A stretch of DNA of 38,255 nt from Chloroflexota bacterium (GTDB lineage Bacteria > Chloroflexota > Anaerolineae > Anaerolineales > VGOW01): contig JACPWC010000012.1 in the NCBI GenBank assembly GCA_016197225.1, forward strand, positions 1 to 38,255, in the 5' to 3' direction. A model generated the notes under the pieces. It was not told the origin of the DNA. It ran no database searches and worked only from the letters and a program-made list of their open reading frames with translations. Of the stretch, positions 7,101-14,660 are shown piece by piece; the first letter of the stretch is position 1; every line of letters begins with the position of its first letter. Both the position numbers and the translations under genes were made by a program.

Positions 7101-8734
7101 TCCAGCAACTTCCTCGCCAACGCCAGCGCCTCATCGCGTGAGGCCACTTCGCCCGCCGCCTGAGCCTCCAGCACGGCCTCCAGCACTTCGCCTACGCGCT
7201 TGCCCTGCGGCACGCCCAGCAGTTCAACCACATCATTGCCGTTAATCAGCGGCGTAGGCCGCACGACTTGCTCCGGTTGCGCGAAATAGGCGTCCAGCAG
7301 AGTCACCACCGTGTTCACGCGGGTGGCCCACTCATCGCGCTCCAGGTCGGGGCCGCGTGTGCCGAGCAGGTCGGCCAGCGTCAGCAAGCACACGTCTACG
7401 CCTGCCGGGCCGGTTGCCTTGAAGAAACGATAGGCCGCGCGCGGGGTGAGGGCTTCGCCGCTGGACAGCCACACAGGCCGCATGTGATGAAAAACAATGG
7501 CCCCCATCCTTTCCACTTCGTCACCCGACAACCGCAGGGCAACCGCCTTTTCCTTCGCCACTTTAGCCCCGGCCTCTTCATGGCCGATAAAACGAATCCG
7601 GCCTGTGCCGGCCTCAACGGTTCGCGTTTGTGGTTTGGCAATGTCGTGCAAGAGAGCCGCAAAGAACAGCAGGCTACGAACCGAACGGCCCGCGCTCACC
7701 TCTTGTTCAATGTGATCGGAAATAGGGTGGCGGTAGCGCCCCGCCCTGGCGGCGGCGTAACCGAGAGCGTACTCAGAGGCGGCGTCCACGTCGTGAACAC
7801 GTCCCAGGACAAACAATAAAGCATCGAGTCGATCCACAACCGCCAACGTATGATCCCAAACGTCATAAACGTGCGGCGCGGATTGCGTCACGCCTTTGAG
7901 GGTTGCGGTTTCGGGAATGATGTGTTGCAGAAGACCCAGCGCATCGAGAGCGCGCAGGGAGGCCGCCGGTTTGCGGCCACCGAGCATCTTCATGAACTCG
8001 TCGCGAATGCGCTCCGCCGAGACTCGCGGCAGAAGTTGCGCCGCCTGCCGGGCCGCCTCGCGCGTGGCGCGCTCCAGCCGGAAGTCCAGCTGGGCGGCCA
8101 GGCGAACCGCCCGCAGAGTCCGAACCGGATCGGCGGTGAAACCTTCGGGGCGGCAGAGGCGAAGCACTTTGGCCTTGAGGTCGGTTTGGCCGCCCATCGG
8201 GTCAATGAGCGTTTCGGGCGGAGTCAAGCTGACGGCCAGAGCATTGACAGTGAAGTCGCGCCCGGCCAGGTCGGCATTAATGTCGTCGCCGCGCAGGCCG
8301 GCAAAGTCGAGGAAGAATTGTTCGCCGTCCTCGTTCAGCACCACGCGCCCGGTTCCGCGCTCGGCGTCGAGCGGAAAGAACGCGCCGCCCAGCTTGTTGG
8401 CAACCTGGCGGGCCAGCGCCAGGCCGTCGCCCTGCACGGCAAAGTCCAGGTCGTGAATGTCGCGCCGCAGAAGCGCATCACGCACCGAGCCGCCCACCAG
8501 CCAGACACGAGACGGATCAGGCAAAGCCTGACGCGCGCGATCAAAAGCAGGCGGCAGAGCCAGCGGCGGCGATTGATCGGTTGGCAGATAGATCACTTGC
8601 GCGGGTTCCTTGAGGCGCGAGAGTTTGGCCGCCGCCTGCGCGTCGTCGGCGGTGAGGCCACGGCCGGCCACGCCCGCCCCGGTGACGGCCACCCATGACG
8701 GGTCGTTGCGTGAGCGTCGGGCGTTGGCTGGCAT
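7064..8734 (-). CDS. cca: CCA tRNA nucleotidyltransferase / poly(A) polymerase-type, with HD domain
   Basis: This 556-residue protein carries the class II nucleotidyltransferase head V-W-L-V-G-G-S-V-R-D-A-L-L (77-89), the metal-binding pair D-L-D (95-97) and R-D-F-T-V-N-A-L (159-166). An RNA-binding helical region includes S-A-E-R-I-R-D-E-F. The HD phosphohydrolase domain has His294 and L-H-D at 362-364. It adds CCA to tRNA 3' ends, which the tRNA-Leu here needs since it lacks an encoded CCA. Residues 1-57 precede the usual start and read W-V-A-V-T-G-A-G-V-A-G-R-G, resembling the small DUF5678 domain. The last dozen residues (K-D-D-G-R-R-T-K-D-D-R) are encoded by a dispersed repeat. Poly(A) polymerase activity cannot be excluded. 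The gap after hpt is 16 nt. Confidence 0.9.
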   Translation of the reverse strand: MPANARRSRNDPSWVAVTGAGVAGRGLTADDAQAAAKLSRLKEPAQVIYLPTDQSPPLALPPAFDRARQALPDPSRVWLVGGSVRDALLRRDIHDLDFAVQGDGLALARQVANKLGGAFFPLDAERGTGRVVLNEDGEQFFLDFAGLRGDDINADLAGRDFTVNALAVSLTPPETLIDPMGGQTDLKAKVLRLCRPEGFTADPVRTLRAVRLAAQLDFRLERATREAARQAAQLLPRVSAERIRDEFMKMLGGRKPAASLRALDALGLLQHIIPETATLKGVTQSAPHVYDVWDHTLAVVDRLDALLFVLGRVHDVDAASEYALGYAAARAGRYRHPISDHIEQEVSAGRSVRSLLFFAALLHDIAKPQTRTVEAGTGRIRFIGHEEAGAKVAKEKAVALRLSGDEVERMGAIVFHHMRPVWLSSGEALTPRAAYRFFKATGPAGVDVCLLTLADLLGTRGPDLERDEWATRVNTVVTLLDAYFAQPEQVVRPTPLINGNDVVELLGVPQGKRVGEVLEAVLEAQAAGEVASRDEALALARKLLEKDDGRRTKDDR

Positions 8735-8750
8735 GGCGGCCTCCCGGTCG

Positions 8751-9284
8751 TTATCCTTTGGCGACTCCGATGAACGGCAGGTTGCGCCAGTATTCGTCCA
8801 GGTCGAGGCCGTAGCCGAAGACGAACTTGTTGGGGATTTCGAAGCCGCGATAATGAATGGGGACGACGACTTCGCGGCGTTCGGCTTTGTCGAGGAGCGA
8901 GCAGACTTTGAGCGATTTGGGTGAGCGGGTTTGCAAAAGTTCGAGGACGGCGGCGATGGTGTGGCCGGTGTCCACGATGTCTTCGACGAGGATGACGTGG
9001 CGGTTGGCCACCGATAGATTCAAGTCCATGTCAATCCGCACCTGGCCGCTGGACTGGCGCGCCCCGACTCCGTAGGACGAGACGGCCATGAAGTCCATAG
9101 CCACCGGCACGGTGATGTGCCGGATGAGGTCGCTGAGAAACATCACGCCGCCTTTGAGGATGCAGATCAGGAGAAGTTCTTCTCCGGCATAGTCATTGCT
9201 GATTTCCGCGCCCAGTTCGGCAATGCGCTTTTGAATCTTGTCGGCAGAAATGAGGGTTTCGAGGAGACGGTCTTCGTAAGTCAT
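8751..9284 (-). CDS. hpt: Hypoxanthine phosphoribosyltransferase
   Basis: This protein has 177 residues, the usual size. The PRPP-binding motif is V-I-L-V-E-D-I-V-D-T-G-H-T. The N-terminal loop has L-L-I-C-I-L-K-G-G-V-M-F, and the flexible loop S-S-Y-G is present. The C-terminal D-L-D-E-Y-W-R-N-L-P matches bacterial Hpt. It salvages hypoxanthine (and often guanine) to nucleotides in the cytoplasm. I placed the start at ATG 9284. A TTG 12 nt upstream is in frame, but conserved sequence begins after the ATG and the upstream DNA is a dispersed repeat. With tdk upstream and cca downstream, it forms a nucleotide-metabolism run. Confidence 0.95.
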   Translation of the reverse strand: MTYEDRLLETLISADKIQKRIAELGAEISNDYAGEELLLICILKGGVMFLSDLIRHITVPVAMDFMAVSSYGVGARQSSGQVRIDMDLNLSVANRHVILVEDIVDTGHTIAAVLELLQTRSPKSLKVCSLLDKAERREVVVPIHYRGFEIPNKFVFGYGLDLDEYWRNLPFIGVAKG

Positions 9285-9287
9285 AAC

Positions 9288-9366
9288 CAATTTCAAACTT
9301 CAAAATCCAAATCCAAAAATCACTATGCCATCTTTGAAGTTTGGGATTTTGGAATTCGGGATTTTC
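9288..9366. repeat. AT-rich TTTGAAGTTTGGGATTTTGG-type repeat
   Basis: Between tdk and hpt, copies of TTCAAACTTCAAAATCC and of its near reverse complement TTTGAAGTTTGGGATTTTGG face each other around a short centre. Low GC here contrasts with the genes on both sides. No gene is seen. Confidence 0.6.
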
Positions 9367-9367
9367 C

Positions 9368-9937
9368 CTATCTTGGCACTTCGTGGTGCTCACGACAGCG
9401 CGCTTCGTAAGCCTCACTGCCGCCCACCTGCACCACCGGGTCGTTGTAGTTGGCCGGTCGGTTGTCAATCAGGCGCTGGGTGCGAGAGGCGGGCAGGCCG
9501 CAGACCACGCAGATCGCCTGTAGCTTGTCCACCGTTTCAGCCTGAGCCAGGATCAAAGGCATGGGGCCGAACGGCTCGCCGCGAAAATCCATATCCAGCC
9601 CGGCGACGATGACGCGCACGCCGCGGGCCGCCAACTGCTGGCAGATGTCGGAGATGTGCCAGTCGAAGAACTGGGCTTCGTCCACGGCCACTACCGTTGT
9701 GTCAAGTTCGATGAGGGGCAGAAGGTCTTCAGCTTTAGCAACCGGTGTAGCGGCAAATTCGCTGCCGGCGTGCGAGGTGACTTTTTCCAGCGCGTAACGG
9801 TTGTCTATGCCGGGCTTGAAGACTTGCACTTTTTGTTTGGCGATTCGGGCGCGGCGCAGGCGGCGGATGAGTTCGTCCGTCTTGCCGCTGAACATGGAGC
9901 CGGTGATGACTTCGATGGAGCCTGTGAGATGTCGCAT
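9368..9937 (-). CDS. tdk: Thymidine kinase
   Basis: This 189-residue protein starts at ATG 9937. The frame stays open upstream, but the family begins [13 protein letters not shown]. The P-loop is G-S-M-F-S-G-K-T and the Walker B-like segment [11 protein letters not shown] carries the catalytic glutamate. The lid/substrate region is [10 protein letters not shown]. Structural zinc cysteines are in C-V-V-C-G and the C-terminal C-R-E-H-H. It phosphorylates thymidine for dTMP salvage. TATAAT ends 7 nt before the ATG, so the mRNA may be leaderless. There is no ribosome-binding site. Confidence 0.96.
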   Translation of the reverse strand: MRHLTGSIEVITGSMFSGKTDELIRRLRRARIAKQKVQVFKPGIDNRYALEKVTSHAGSEFAATPVAKAEDLLPLIELDTTVVAVDEAQFFDWHISDICQQLAARGVRVIVAGLDMDFRGEPFGPMPLILAQAETVDKLQAICVVCGLPASRTQRLIDNRPANYNDPVVQVGGSEAYEARCREHHEVPR

Positions 9938-9943
9938 GATTAG

Positions 9944-9949
9944 ATTATA
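9944..9949 (-). promoter_or_regulatory. Candidate -10 element of tdk giving a leaderless mRNA
   Basis: On the minus strand a perfect TATAAT is followed by CTAATC and then the tdk ATG, so a start 6-7 nt downstream would fall on the start codon. I see no good -35 box. Confidence 0.4.
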
Positions 9950-9956
9950 AATGAAA

Positions 9957-9990
9957 AGGGCAGATGCTGAGTTTGGCACCTGCCCTTTGA
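9957..9990 (-). terminator. Candidate terminator after rpmE
   Basis: On the minus strand AAAGGGCAG...CTGCCCTTT pair across a loop that also has TGC/GCA, followed by TTCATTT. It lies just past the rpmE stop and before the tdk -10 box. Confidence 0.5.
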
Positions 9991-10010
9991 CTGTGTTCCG
10001 GGTTGAGCGA

Positions 10011-10505
10011 TTAGGCCTCGGCAGTTTCCGCCGGAGCTTCTTCGGTGGCCGCCGACTCGGGCAAGTCAAAGCCGCGAGCGCGTAGGCGCTTCTTGGCGTC
10101 AGCCAGACTCTTGCGGCCAAAGCCTTCCACGGCCAGAATAGCCTCATCGCCTTCGCGAATCTTGTCGAGCAGTTGACCGAGGGTGGTGATCTCGGCGCGG
10201 GCCAGCGCGGCTTCAGCGCGCGCGCCCAGGTTCAAGTCGGCAACGGTAACTTCGGGCGAGGTGCGGGCCGCCTTGCGGGCCTCTTCCTGTTGCTTGTGTT
10301 GGGCGCGGGCGTCAAGCTTCTTGATGAAGCGATCCACCTGGCCTTCAGTGTCCACGATGCGCTGTTCGCCGGTGAAGAACGGGTGGCAGTTGTAGCACAC
10401 GTCGGTGTGAATCACTTCGCGAGTCGAGCCGGTCGTCCAGGTGTTGCCGCACGAGCAGATGACCTTCGCGTTGGGGAAATACTTGGGGTGAATACCCTCT
10501 TTCAT
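10011..10505 (-). CDS. rpmE: Ribosomal protein L31 fused to an RNAP alpha-CTD-like helical domain
   Basis: Residues 1-68 are a zinc-type L31: M-K-E-G-I-H-P-K-Y, cysteines C17, C19, C37 and C40, then F-F-T-G. Ordinary L31 stops near residue 70. This protein runs to 164. Residues 60-83 form a charged linker helix. Residues 86-150 read [14 protein letters not shown] and later [14 protein letters not shown], the (HhH)2-type fold and signature of the RNA polymerase alpha C-terminal domain. The tail is acidic. L31 bridges the two ribosomal subunits. The extra domain could contact rRNA, DNA or polymerase. The reading frame is continuous and the gene sits downstream of rplU-rpmA. Confidence 0.92.
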   Translation of the reverse strand: MKEGIHPKYFPNAKVICSCGNTWTTGSTREVIHTDVCYNCHPFFTGEQRIVDTEGQVDRFIKKLDARAQHKQQEEARKAARTSPEVTVADLNLGARAEAALARAEITTLGQLLDKIREGDEAILAVEGFGRKSLADAKKRLRARGFDLPESAATEEAPAETAEA

Positions 10506-10531
10506 GCTGAACCTTTCCGGGTTGAACGAAG

Positions 10532-10804
10532 CTACGCCGTCTCAGTTTGGGAGACGGGCTCAACGTTGACCCGCTTTTGCCCAGTGGGCAGAGTTTCAAA
10601 CTTCACCTTGCCGTCAATCACGGCGAAGATGGTGTAATCGCGGCCCACCATCACCCCCAGGCCGGGCTTGATGTGCGTGCCATGCTGGCGGACGATGATG
10701 TTGCCCGAGCGAACGAACTCGCCGCCGAAGCGCTTCACGCCGAGCCGTTGGGCATTAGAGTCGCGACCGTTCTTGCTGGAACCAGCGCCTTTTTTATGTG
10801 CCAT
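10532..10804 (-). CDS. rpmA: Ribosomal protein L27
   Basis: This 90-residue protein begins [16 protein letters not shown] and continues R-L-G-V-K-R-F-G-G and [10 protein letters not shown], all hallmarks of L27. L27's flexible N-terminus reaches the peptidyl transferase centre. It lacks the cleavable N-terminal extension seen in Firmicutes. It follows rplU by 4 nt, the normal order, and precedes rpmE by 26 nt. Confidence 0.97.
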   Translation of the reverse strand: MAHKKGAGSSKNGRDSNAQRLGVKRFGGEFVRSGNIIVRQHGTHIKPGLGVMVGRDYTIFAVIDGKVKFETLPTGQKRVNVEPVSQTETA

Positions 10805-10808
10805 GTCT

Positions 10809-11120
10809 TTACCCTACAATCTTTTCAACTTTGAGCCGCGTGTAATTCTGGCGGTGGCCGCCGCGTTTGCGCTGGCGCTCTTTGGGTTTGTATTTGAAGA
10901 TGCGGATCTTCTCGCCCCGGAAGTGCTCGACCACGGTGGCCTGCACTTTGGCTCCGGCGACGGTGGGGGCGCCGACTTGCACCTGGTCGCCGTCGGCCAG
11001 CAACAGCACCTCGAACTCCACACTGTCGCCCGCAGACTTGGGCAGGAGGTCTACTTCAAGCAGACCGCCCTCCTCGGCTCGTAGTTGTTTCGAGCCGCTT
11101 TGAACAATAGCGTACTTCAT
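10809..11120 (-). CDS. rplU: Ribosomal protein L21
   Basis: This 103-residue protein starts at ATG 11120 ([12 protein letters not shown]), with GGGAG 12 nt upstream; the longer open frame is not conserved. The end has [21 protein letters not shown], the L21 signature for binding 23S rRNA. It leads the rplU-rpmA-rpmE cluster and is served by the consensus promoter at 11285-11313. Confidence 0.97.
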   Translation of the reverse strand: MKYAIVQSGSKQLRAEEGGLLEVDLLPKSAGDSVEFEVLLLADGDQVQVGAPTVAGAKVQATVVEHFRGEKIRIFKYKPKERQRKRGGHRQNYTRLKVEKIVG

Positions 11121-11248
11121 TTTGTAATTTTCTCCCTTCAACTTCGCCGCTTGTAGGCCACGCCTGGTTGCTCCAGTCAAAGGATATTTTTATCCTGCGC
11201 GCTTGCTGGCACCGGCTACAAAACGGGGAAGGTCAATTTGCGTAATGA

Positions 11249-11274
11249 TGCCCCGGCAAACGAACACCGGGGCA
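11249..11274 (-). promoter_or_regulatory. Hairpin in the rplU leader
   Basis: TGCCCCGG (11249-11256) and CCGGGGCA (11267-11274) form an 8-bp stem with a 10-nt loop, directly after the predicted start of transcription. There is no T-tract. It could stabilise the leader or be a protein-binding site for L21 feedback. That role is inference. Confidence 0.45.
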
Positions 11275-11284
11275 ACGGACTGAG

Positions 11285-11313
11285 ATTATAACGGGCTTAT
11301 GATAGACTGTCAA
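11285..11313 (-). promoter_or_regulatory. Perfect consensus sigma-70 promoter of rplU-rpmA-rpmE
   Basis: On the minus strand TTGACA (11308-11313) and TATAAT (11285-11290) are exactly 17 nt apart, with a start expected near 11278. That leaves a leader of about 158 nt before rplU. No other gene-sized feature lies between 11121 and 11453. Confidence 0.85.
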
Positions 11314-11453
11314 ACAATTTGCCGACCTTCCAACCTTCGTGCTGGGCCAGTCTGGTAGCGACTCCATATCTGCCACAAATGGCTCAAAGACTGGCACGGG
11401 CGCAAGTTGAGCGCCGAGGATAATTCTCAAGGAGCAGGAAATAAGGGCGCTGG

Positions 11454-11795
11454 TTATTCACTGAAAAGCACATTGACACGCTCAGCCACAATGTGAATAT
11501 CGGCGGCAGGTGAGCCAGTGAGCGTTGACGCTTCCACAGTGCCATCTTCGCGGTGAAAATGATGCGGGGCATTAGGCAAGTCGGGGTAATGCGGCGCGTT
11601 GTCCCAGCCTATAGTGCGCTCGTCACTCAAAATCACCGTGTATGAATATTGGCCAGTGCTTTCGCGATAATACAGGTCGAGGAAGTAACCGCGTTCCAAC
11701 TCCACCCGAATTTTGGTGACCAGGTCGTGAGTGGAACGGATGTGAGGGCAGAGAGCTACAAGGATGTCGAGCGCTTCAGTAAGTTGATCAGCCAT
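11454..11795 (-). CDS. TumE/DUF6516-like toxin-family protein
   Basis: This 113-residue protein contains G-Y-F-L-D-L-Y-Y-R-E, Y-S-Y-T-V-I-L and the distinctive W-D-N-A-P-H-Y-P-D-L-P-N-A-P-H-H-F-H-R, like proteins annotated as toxin-antitoxin TumE family. The C-terminus is helical. The biochemical activity of this family is not evident from sequence. Its start overlaps the end of the upstream partner by 40 nt, strong evidence for coupled expression. The family call is by motif recall. Confidence 0.65.
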   Translation of the reverse strand: MADQLTEALDILVALCPHIRSTHDLVTKIRVELERGYFLDLYYRESTGQYSYTVILSDERTIGWDNAPHYPDLPNAPHHFHREDGTVEASTLTGSPAADIHIVAERVNVLFSE

Positions 11796-12064
11796 GCCAG
11801 GATGTTCTGCGTGAGTTGCGCCTGCGCCAGTTGGTCAACAGCGTTGCCCCATTCAATGGCATCCTCCCAGGCGGGGTGTTCCGGTGATTGGCGGGCGGCA
11901 AGGCGCTGATTCAATTCCGAGAGTGAACTGGCGTAGTGGCCCTCGAACCTGGCAATGATTTGGCGCAACAATTGCTCACGCGCTGTCAGCGCCGCGCTAA
12001 GTTTTTGCACCTTTTCCAGCGTGACTGATGGTGGGAGTGTTTGTGGGGAAATGACAAGCGTCAC
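11756..12064 (-). CDS. Predicted antitoxin partner of the TumE-like protein
   Basis: The protein is 102 residues from GTG 12064, chosen because AAGGA lies about 8 nt upstream and because the longer open frame would run into the tRNA-Arg gene. It is mostly helical: T-A-R-E-Q-L-L-R-Q-I-I-A-R-F-E, then S-S-L-S-E-L-N-Q-R-L. The segment E-H-P-A-W-E-D-A-I-E-W-G-N-A is commonly found in the small proteins encoded just upstream of TumE-like genes. There is no obvious DNA-binding motif. The antitoxin role comes from gene order and the 40-nt overlap. Confidence 0.6.
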   Translation of the reverse strand: MTLVISPQTLPPSVTLEKVQKLSAALTAREQLLRQIIARFEGHYASSLSELNQRLAARQSPEHPAWEDAIEWGNAVDQLAQAQLTQNILAWLINLLKRSTSL

Positions 12065-12092
12065 TGGCGAATCCTTTTTTCTGACTGACGAG

Positions 12093-12164
12093 CGCCCCCG
12101 CGGCGACTCGAACGCCGGCATCTACCTCCGGAGGGTAGCGCTCTATCCACTGAGCTACGGGGGC
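12093..12164 (-). tRNA. tRNA-Arg(CCG)
   Basis: Its 72 nt fold as a cloverleaf: acceptor GCCCCCG/CGGGGGC with discriminator G, D-stem GCTC/GAGC, anticodon stem CTACC/GGTAG with loop CTCCGGA (anticodon CCG), and T-stem CGGCG/CGCCG with loop TTCGAGT. CCA is not encoded. The predicted antitoxin gene begins 29 nt downstream. Confidence 0.95.
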
Positions 12165-12184
12165 TAGTGGCGGTATTTTACCAT

Positions 12185-12251
12185 AGAGACTCCCCTCTCC
12201 TGTCGCGGCGCACTTTCGCGACGGCGCGCAAGCGGGGGCTGGGGGTGAGGG
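12185..12251. repeat. Pyrimidine/purine palindromic repeat (CCCCTCTCC...GGGGGTGAGG type)
   Basis: ACTCCCCTCTCC, a small GTCGCG/CGCGAC hairpin and GCGGGGGCTGGGGGTGAGG lie between tRNA-Arg and the prsW stop. The arrangement resembles the pyrimidine-rich palindromes at 2923 and 16913, and it could act as a terminator for prsW. Confidence 0.5.
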
Positions 12252-13244
12252 CTACACCTGCCCACTCAACCCCATCACCTCACTCCGCAACTTTTCAATA
12301 ATCGCCTGATTACCGCCCTCGTTGCCCATCCTGTGCAATTGATGCTTCTTGTAAGCCAGTTCGGTGCATTGCTGGTAAAAGCGGCGCGTTCGCCACCAGC
12401 GGCCCAGGCCGCCGCCCAACGACGAAAAGTTGGTGGCAATGCGCCCGCCAAACGAGCCAACCGTAGAGGCCTGCCCGGCAGTCAGCGTTCCCATCTCAAC
12501 TTCTTCGGCCAGGTATTGTTTGATCCATTTTGATTCGTGATAGAGCGAAAACAGGGCGACGACGAGCACCCCGGCCACGCCGAACCAGTCGGCCAGAACC
12601 GCAAGTGGCAGGCCGATGATGCCAAACGTGACCAGGCCGTTGTGCAAACCGTGCGCGGCAATAGCCGCGCCCAGGCCGAGGAGCGGCAGGAGCAATTTGA
12701 GCAGAATGTTCTTCTGGTAGCGGGCCGCGGCAAAACCCAGGCCGGTGAGGCTGGTGAAGAAGGCGTGGTTGAGGCCGAAAAGAAACGCGCGCATGAAAAT
12801 CAAACAGCCCAAACTACCCGGGTCTTCACTGCCGAAACTGACGAAGTAGAGAACATTCTCGATGGCGGCAAACCCGAACCCGGCCAGCGAACCGTAGATG
12901 ATGCCGTCGAGCAGAGAATCAAATTCGTGATAGAAGAATATAAAAATCAACAGCACAGCCAGCGCCTTGACTCCTTCTTCGGTGACGGGAGCGATGATGC
13001 TCCCGCTGAATAGATCGTAGCCCAGCGTATGCTCGCCAAAGACAACCGTGGTCGGCGCTTCAAGGACGATTTGCGAGATCAGGGCGATGATGGCTGAGGG
13101 AATGAAACCCCAGATGAAGGCCGCCGCCAGCAGGTGAAGCGGCTCCTTCTCCCACCGGTCCAACCACCATAAGAAACCGGCGTAGATCAACATCGGCACG
13201 ACACCCATGACGACTGAAATGAAGAGAATGATAAGGATGTTCAT
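12252..13244 (-). CDS. PrsW-family intramembrane metalloprotease
   Basis: This 330-residue protein starts at ATG 13244, with GGGAG about 10 nt upstream; the frame continues upstream into non-homologous sequence. It has about nine membrane helices. The family motifs are visible: E-K-E-P in the first loop, A-P-V-T-E-E-G-V-K-A with the EExxK pair, G-F-A-A-I-E-N-V-L-Y with a further glutamate, and F-G-L-N-H-A-F-F with a metal-binding histidine. The cytoplasmic C-terminal 110 residues are basic and unlike anything I recognise. PrsW in Bacillus cleaves the anti-sigma factor RsiW. An ECF sigma/anti-sigma pair lies at 27996-29881, but a link is only speculation. Confidence 0.9.
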   Translation of the reverse strand: MNILIILFISVVMGVVPMLIYAGFLWWLDRWEKEPLHLLAAAFIWGFIPSAIIALISQIVLEAPTTVVFGEHTLGYDLFSGSIIAPVTEEGVKALAVLLIFIFFYHEFDSLLDGIIYGSLAGFGFAAIENVLYFVSFGSEDPGSLGCLIFMRAFLFGLNHAFFTSLTGLGFAAARYQKNILLKLLLPLLGLGAAIAAHGLHNGLVTFGIIGLPLAVLADWFGVAGVLVVALFSLYHESKWIKQYLAEEVEMGTLTAGQASTVGSFGGRIATNFSSLGGGLGRWWRTRRFYQQCTELAYKKHQLHRMGNEGGNQAIIEKLRSEVMGLSGQV

Positions 13245-13378
13245 AAGTCTCAACTCCCAAGAATCAAATCCCAAAGAAACGCAGGTTGTCCTTCGCGAGA
13301 CACTTGGCGTCTGCGAAGCCGTAAATCGAAAGGGAATTTGCGCTACTGACAAAGTAGACTTTATCGGAAATTGGCCAA

Positions 13379-13444
13379 AAGACCTGTCAGGCCTCAATAA
13401 ACCATCTGGAATTTGCAGGCGTTGCACAAGACCTGACAGGTCTT
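13379..13444. repeat. Paired AAGACCTGWCAGG palindromic repeats
   Basis: AAGACCTGACAGGTCTT at 13428-13444 is an almost perfect palindrome. AAGACCTGTCAGGC at 13379-13392 is its near-identical partner. A related core (AGGTCT...AGACCT) recurs at 24311-24330. The interval 13245-13524 otherwise holds no gene that I can see, and must contain the prsW promoter. Confidence 0.6.
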
Positions 13445-13524
13445 GGCTTTATTCTTGATAGAGTCCAGTATACATCGGGAGAGAAAAGAACGCCGTGCTA
13501 TTTCAGCTAATCTCCCGTTGAATC

Positions 13525-13551
13525 AAAAAGGCGCGGAAAAAGTTCCGCGCC
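13525..13551 (-). terminator. Rho-independent terminator of the LysM gene
   Basis: On the minus strand a perfect 9-bp stem GGCGCGGAA/TTCCGCGCC with a 4-nt loop is followed by TTTTT, 34 nt past the stop codon. Confidence 0.9.
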
Positions 13552-13584
13552 CTGAAAGGCTGTTCGTCTCAAACCGATAAGTTG

Positions 13585-14607
13585 CTACTTCAATTTCACT
13601 TTACCGACGATGATGGTCTTGCCCAGCCGCAAAATTTCAATGTTGGGCGTTTTCTCTTTGTTCCATGCGGCTAGTTGAGAGACGGTCGTGTTGAATCGCA
13701 GAGACAGACTCCAGGCTGTGTCGCCGGTCTTGATAACGTACAAAATATCGCCGGTCTTCGGGTCAACCGCCGTGTCCGGGAAAGGGCTGACGCCGGGTTT
13801 GGTGGAAGCGCCGGTTGAAGTGGCGGGCTTGGTGCTCGTCGTGGAAGGCGCACTGCCTGTGCCCACGACCACTAGCGCCCCATCGTCCACATAAACATCA
13901 TTATGCTGAATTGAATATATTGGCCGGGAATAAGTGAAGACCGTCACGGCGCTGCTGGCGGCAACGGCTTCAACCGTAAACTGGCTGAATACGTCATACG
14001 AGTCGCCGGCTTTGCCCCACACAATATTAGAGCTGAAAGGATCAGTGCCGCCAAACGGGTCAATGCCCACTCGCAAGTTCATTGACTGCTGGCCTTCGGA
14101 GATCAGCGACTCATTTTTGGGCGTAGACCAGGCCATCATGTAAGCCGAGAACTGCAAACGCTGGCCGGGTGTCACGCCGCTCACCCGCTGGTACATTCCT
14201 GCTTCGTGAATCGAATGGAAGGTGAAATACTTTTGGGCGTTGTTGCCCGAGCGAATGCGGTTGGCGTAAGGCGCGGCTTCACGCCACTCGGGGCGGTGCC
14301 AGGGGGCGCAAATCCGGGGCGAGGTGGGCAGGTCACAGCGCGAGGGAAATTCGGGCGCGCTGTCGGGTTGCCGCCACCAGCCAAACCAACCCTGCGGCAC
14401 CTGAACTTCGTCAATCAGTGTGTTGGGCCGGTAAAGCGACAAGTCGGTCTGACAACATTGCTTGACGTAGGGACTCTCGAAGCCGGGGTTAACCAGCAGG
14501 TTGCCGGCGCTGGAGGCCGGCGCCGCCGACAGAGGGGCCACTGCCGCCATAACAATGACCGCCGCGACCATCAATAGACTCATTTTCATCCACGTTACTT
14601 TTTGCAT
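13585..14607 (-). CDS. Secreted LysM-domain protein
   Basis: This 340-residue protein starts at ATG 14607 with AGGAG 7 nt upstream. A signal peptide (about residues 1-31) ends at A-P-A-S-S-A. Residues 35-230 open with G-N-L-L-V-N-P-G-F-E-S-P, the start of a jelly-roll carbohydrate-binding-like domain. A Thr/Ser/Pro-rich linker follows. Residues 290-340 form a LysM motif (Y-V-I-K-T-G-D-T-A-W-S-L-S-L-R-F-N-T-T), which binds peptidoglycan or other GlcNAc polymers. The domain order suggests a wall-attached binding protein without a visible catalytic site. It has its own terminator. Confidence 0.85.
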   Translation of the reverse strand: MQKVTWMKMSLLMVAAVIVMAAVAPLSAAPASSAGNLLVNPGFESPYVKQCCQTDLSLYRPNTLIDEVQVPQGWFGWWRQPDSAPEFPSRCDLPTSPRICAPWHRPEWREAAPYANRIRSGNNAQKYFTFHSIHEAGMYQRVSGVTPGQRLQFSAYMMAWSTPKNESLISEGQQSMNLRVGIDPFGGTDPFSSNIVWGKAGDSYDVFSQFTVEAVAASSAVTVFTYSRPIYSIQHNDVYVDDGALVVVGTGSAPSTTSTKPATSTGASTKPGVSPFPDTAVDPKTGDILYVIKTGDTAWSLSLRFNTTVSQLAAWNKEKTPNIEILRLGKTIIVGKVKLK

Positions 14608-14624
14608 TTTCTTCTCCTCTTTTC

Positions 14625-14654
14625 AAAAAAAAGCCGCCTAACAGTATTGGCGGC
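14625..14654 (-). terminator. Terminator of tRNA-Glu
   Basis: On the minus strand GCCGCC/GGCGGC pair across a 10-nt loop and are followed by eight T, just after the tRNA 3' end. Confidence 0.85.
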
Positions 14655-14660
14655 CCTGAG

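Noticed and set aside
7850-8698. Plus-strand frame of 282 codons
   Set aside because: Antisense shadow of cca, Arg/Gln-rich.
11233-11430. 65-codon minus-strand frame upstream of rplU
   Set aside because: It contains the consensus promoter and leader hairpin and has no ribosome site or homology I recognise.
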